This document shows positions 22,651 to 24,905 of a stretch of 24,905 nt of DNA, piece after piece. Source of the DNA: CAYFYJ01 sp964347415 (GTDB taxonomy: Archaea > Aenigmatarchaeota > Aenigmatarchaeia > CG10238-14); NCBI GenBank assembly GCA_964347415.1, contig CAYFYJ010000013.1, positions 1 through 24,905 on the forward strand. Reading direction: 5' to 3'. Positions within the stretch are counted from its first letter, which is position 1, and every line of letters starts with the position of its first letter. A program made the position numbers and the translations under genes. The notes below the pieces were generated by a model, which saw only the letters and a program-made list of their open reading frames with translations, did no database searches and was not told where the DNA came from.

Positions 22651-22672
22651 ATAACTGATAGTTATGATAACT
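22651..22672. promoter_or_regulatory. Triple half-site operator at the HTH-CBS start codon
   Basis: Three alternating 6-base half-sites: ATAACT (22651-22656), AGTTAT (22660-22665) and ATAACT (22667-22672), separated by 3 bases and 1 base. Neighbouring half-sites are perfect inverted repeats. The array covers the ATG at 22664 and lies just downstream of TATA-like sequences (TTTATAATTA at about 22629-22638, TATAAATA at 22645-22652). A protein bound here would block transcription of the regulator gene, so self-repression by the HTH-CBS protein is the simplest reading. An effect on metK, 57 bases away, is possible but not shown. Confidence 0.5.
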
Positions 22673-23194
22673 GGAAAACTATTGAAGAAGATGAGGGAGG
22701 AAATAGGTATGACCCAAGAACAATTAGCGGAAACAGTAGGCATATCCCAAGCTCATGTAGCAAAAATAGAGAATGAAAAGGTCAACCCTCGACTTTCGAC
22801 AGTAAACAAAATCATGTCTGTTCTAAAATCGAACAGTACTCTGGGATGTAATGGATTTACAACTAAAAAAGTGATTTACGTAAGTCAAAAAGATTCTGTG
22901 AATCGTGCAGTAAAACTAATGAAAAAGAATGATGTATCTCAATTACCTGTCATAGATGAGGGTATTTGTGTGGGCAGCATAAGTGATAAAACTATAATAA
23001 GAAATTTAGATAGAATCTCTGGATCGACTAAAATCCTGCAAGTGATGGAAGAGCCTCTTCCAACAGTAAACTGCGGGGAAGAAATGGAAGTAATAAAAAC
23101 TCTGTTAGAATACCATCCCGCAATATTAGTAACAGAAAGAGGAAAAATAATAGGTATTTTAACCAAATCAGACTTATTCGATCTGTTAAAATAA
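22664..23194 (+). CDS. HTH (XRE-type) + CBS-pair transcriptional regulator
   Basis: 176 residues. Residues about 3-55 form a Cro/XRE helix-turn-helix (GKLLKKMREEIGMTQEQLAE, SQAHVAKIENEKVNPRLSTV). The rest (about 67-176) is a CBS pair: IYVSQKDSVNRAVKLMKKND-VSQLPVIDEGICVGSISDKTII and, after ILQVMEEPLPTV, LLEYHPAILVTERGKIIGILTKSDLFDLL. CBS pairs often bind adenosyl compounds, including SAM and ATP/AMP, in archaea. The gene is divergent from SAM synthetase, so a SAM- or adenylate-sensing regulator of metK is a reasonable hypothesis. No Shine-Dalgarno; the start carries the triple half-site array. Confidence 0.85.
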   Translation: MITGKLLKKMREEIGMTQEQLAETVGISQAHVAKIENEKVNPRLSTVNKIMSVLKSNSTLGCNGFTTKKVIYVSQKDSVNRAVKLMKKNDVSQLPVIDEGICVGSISDKTIIRNLDRISGSTKILQVMEEPLPTVNCGEEMEVIKTLLEYHPAILVTERGKIIGILTKSDLFDLLK

Positions 23195-23425
23195 TTATAA
23201 CATTTCCTTTATCTTCTCAGAGATGAAATTTACGACATCCTCAGAAACCGGTATCGTAAAAGATTTTTTATATCTTTTTTCCTTGTTCAGAGTGTAAAAC
23301 CCTCTAGACAAAGAAATGAATTCATTCTCTCCCTGATCTGTTATTGCTTTTTTCCTAGCAACCTCTATAAAATTCGAGTTGCCGAATCCAACTTCCTCTG
23401 CTTTTATTGTCTCGAATTCAACCAT
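23195..23425 (-). CDS. Small conserved-looking archaeal protein, unknown
   Basis: 76 residues, soluble. FETIKAEEVGFGNSNFIEVA-RKKAITDQGENEFISLSRGFYT and KRYKKSFTIPVSEDVVNFI form a compact alpha/beta pattern that I believe recurs as a short hypothetical protein in archaeal genomes; I know no function. A very strong Shine-Dalgarno (GGAGGT, about 23434-23439) precedes the start. It is convergent with the HTH-CBS gene with no spare bases between the stops, and divergent from the next gene. Confidence 0.65.
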   Translation of the reverse strand: MVEFETIKAEEVGFGNSNFIEVARKKAITDQGENEFISLSRGFYTLNKEKRYKKSFTIPVSEDVVNFISEKIKEML

Positions 23426-23501
23426 TTTGTATTACCTCCGTTTTTATAAGACTTAAAAAACAATATTATAATAGGAATTTAAAAATTTATGTGGGGATAA
23501 T

Positions 23502-23858
23502 ATGGGTATCCTTGGGAAAATAAAAGGGATTTTTGGAAGAAAAAAAGATATTGATATTCCACCGATAGAAGACCTTGAGAGAGAACCGTTAACTCCAGAT
23601 TTGATTCCCCGAGAACCTCTGAGAGGAAAAGGACCTTTACCACCCAGAACATTCGAACCAGAGCCATTATCAAGACGTGGTTTTGGATCAGAATTAATGC
23701 CTGAAACAAAACAAGCTGAGATGTCCAACATAAAAGCGAAAATCGATCTTCTCTTAACTGAAGTGGATAGTATAAAAACACAGAACCAGACGATTAACGA
23801 AAGGTTGAGATCTATAGAAAAGGCCTTGGCAGAATTGAGGGGCATAAGGTACTATTAA
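23502..23858 (+). CDS. Coiled-coil protein with amphipathic N-terminus, unknown
   Basis: 118 residues. The first part (MGILGKIKGIFGRKKDI) could form an amphipathic, membrane-binding helix. A Pro/Glu/Arg-rich, probably disordered middle repeats the E-P-L element (REPLTPDLIPREPL, EPEPLSRR). The C-terminal 45 residues (NIKAKIDLLLTEVDSIKTQN and QTINERLRSIEKALAEL) are a clear coiled coil. GGGGAT just before the ATG is the ribosome site. It resembles small adaptor proteins linking a membrane surface to a partner. Role unknown. It converges with the partial gene at 23863. Confidence 0.6.
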   Translation: MGILGKIKGIFGRKKDIDIPPIEDLEREPLTPDLIPREPLRGKGPLPPRTFEPEPLSRRGFGSELMPETKQAEMSNIKAKIDLLLTEVDSIKTQNQTINERLRSIEKALAELRGIRYY

Positions 23859-23862
23859 TTAT

Positions 23863-24905
23863 TCATTTGGGCCTTCCTAATCTTTCCCTTACCCTTTCCA
23901 TGATACCGCCTCTTTCTTCTTTTCTTTTCCTCCTGAAAAAGATTACAAAAATGATTATCACGAATACGATTATTATCATAATCAACGGCCAGAAGATTAA
24001 GCCTACCATTATGAATTTTCTTATTTCCTCGATAGGATCGCATATTTCTTCATAGTTTTTTCCTTCAAAGTATACATGAGCTTCTGAGAATTGTTCCTCT
24101 GGTGCGTAGAAAGGTGGTATTATTATCTTTGATGTGTTAGATGCTCTCAGTTCCATCTCCAGATTTATATCAACTCTTGAAATTACTTTATATTCTAATG
24201 GTATCGCATACTCGAACCAATTTATTGCCTTGGCATAATTCTCTTTGTTGTACTCTTCTAAACCTCTTTTATATGCATATTCAGCATCCTCATGGATTGT
24301 TTTTATAACCGTGATGTCCAAACAATCTTCGACTAAGAGAGATTTCTCTGCCAGGGTTTTAACTTCATCATATTGTCTCAAAAGAAGGTCGGTTATTTCT
24401 TTTAAGTTTTTACCTATGACCAAAGTCAAGATTTCAGTATTACTCTCAACATCATCAATGGCTTTAATTTTTAATTGATAAACTCCTGTTTTTGCATCAC
24501 TAGGTACTTTTATCACAATCAAGTATCCTTGTGTTCCACCAACAGGGATGTCTATTGCCTTGGGTATAATCTCGATCCAATTCGATGGAACCTCTTCGAT
24601 CGATATTTCAACGGATTTAACGGTCTGAGTACCAATGTTCTCTACTGTTGCTACAAAACTCGTTCTATTTCCTGTAACAACAGAAAGTAAGTTGGTGGAT
24701 AGATTTAGTAATAATCTCTTGACGGGGGCCGATGGGGGCGAAGGTGCACTAGGACCAGGGCCTTCAGATGGGGGTGGTGGGGTTATACAAGGAATTACTT
24801 TAAAAGTATCAGATGACTCTGTCCAATTCCCATCAGATTGTAGAATTGCTAGGAATGTATGATAATCTAATTCAGCATCAGAAGGAACTTTTAGTATTGG
24901 TATCC
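23863..24905 (-). CDS. C-terminal part of a surface protein with NEW3/CARDB-like domains (5' end beyond the window)
   Basis: The frame is open from the right edge to the stop at 23863, so about 347 residues of a longer protein are visible. An internal TTG at 24522 is not the real start. The first domain ends with PILKVPSDAELDYHTFLAIL. A Pro/Ser/Gly linker (PPPPSEGPGPSAPSPPSAP) follows, then a second beta-sandwich: LLLNLSTNLLSVVTGNRTSF, VENIGTQTVKSVEIS, IIPKAIDIPVGGTQGYLIVI and KVPSDAKTGVYQLKIKAIDD. The recurring KVPSDA phrase and V-x-N-x-G-T element are typical of NEW3/CARDB-type extracellular domains. A helical region with YNKENYAKAINWFEYAIPLE (TPR-like), one transmembrane helix (PLIMIIIVFVIIIFVIFF) and a basic cytoplasmic tail complete it. 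Probably an exported, C-terminally anchored protein. Confidence 0.7.
   Translation of the reverse strand, partial: IPILKVPSDAELDYHTFLAILQSDGNWTESSDTFKVIPCITPPPPSEGPGPSAPSPPSAPVKRLLLNLSTNLLSVVTGNRTSFVATVENIGTQTVKSVEISIEEVPSNWIEIIPKAIDIPVGGTQGYLIVIKVPSDAKTGVYQLKIKAIDDVESNTEILTLVIGKNLKEITDLLLRQYDEVKTLAEKSLLVEDCLDITVIKTIHEDAEYAYKRGLEEYNKENYAKAINWFEYAIPLEYKVISRVDINLEMELRASNTSKIIIPPFYAPEEQFSEAHVYFEGKNYEEICDPIEEIRKFIMVGLIFWPLIMIIIVFVIIIFVIFFRRKRKEERGGIMERVRERLGRPK

Noticed and set aside
24475..24862. Plus-strand open frames at the right edge, and a start at 24522 for the minus-strand gene
   Set aside because: The minus-strand frame stays open through the whole region with clear beta-domain sequence, so the plus frames are shadows and 24522 is an internal TTG.
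1..24905. CRISPR array, IS element, rRNA or replication origin
   Set aside because: No regularly spaced direct repeats, transposase-like frame, rRNA-like sequence or Orc1/Cdc6-type gene with origin repeats was seen on reading through both strands.

Overview
The window is archaeal chromosome. The evidence is a tRNA-Glu(CUC) gene without an encoded CCA, an archaeal-type S-adenosylmethionine synthetase, archaeal NMN adenylyltransferase (NadM-like) and FAD synthase (RibL-like), a HerA/DUF87-type ATPase, a DUF211 + VIT1-like pair, and A/T-rich TATA-like boxes about 25-30 bases before many start codons, as expected for leaderless or near-leaderless messages. The DNA is AT-rich and many proteins are small, membrane-bound or cysteine-rich with no recognisable function. 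This fits a little-studied lineage, possibly DPANN (Aenigmarchaeota- or Woesearchaeota-like); the lineage is an inference and I cannot fix it.

Layout. 1-930: a DUF998 membrane protein and the broken start of a CPBP/CAAX-protease-like gene, which look like a small bacterial import. 935-4970: a small membrane protein, a large secreted and membrane-anchored DUF2330 protein, a DUF2807 adhesin-head-like protein and a 56-residue membrane protein. 4971-7061: a HerA-like ATPase. 7143-10117: surface proteins, namely a cysteine-rich anchored protein with a knottin-like cysteine pattern, the tRNA gene, and five tandem pilin-like proteins sharing an N-terminal KGIA-hydrophobic segment and a C-x7-C-T-x-C motif. 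10158-13002: an arginase/agmatinase-family enzyme, a membrane protein, DUF211, a VIT1-like transporter and a DUF192 protein. 13130-15518: a possible GH57-like barrel protein, NadM and a second, divergent arginase-fold protein.

15499-21378 is the most original part. On the minus strand, FAD synthase is followed by a tightly packed series (54-residue membrane protein, 548-residue unknown protein, xylose-isomerase/AP-endonuclease-like TIM barrel with a large helical insertion, 194-residue unknown protein) whose genes touch or overlap. A paralogue of the 194-residue protein lies on the plus strand at 20223-20756, facing two further small membrane proteins. I know of no described system with this composition.

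21428-24905: SAM synthetase lies divergently from an HTH-CBS regulator whose start codon is covered by three alternating 6-base half-sites, suggesting autoregulation and perhaps SAM-responsive control of metK. Then come a small conserved-looking protein, a coiled-coil protein and the C-terminal part of a membrane-anchored protein that runs off the right edge. No CRISPR array, rRNA, IS element or replication origin was seen. The only gap over 300 bases between long genes (4545-4970) holds the 56-residue membrane protein.
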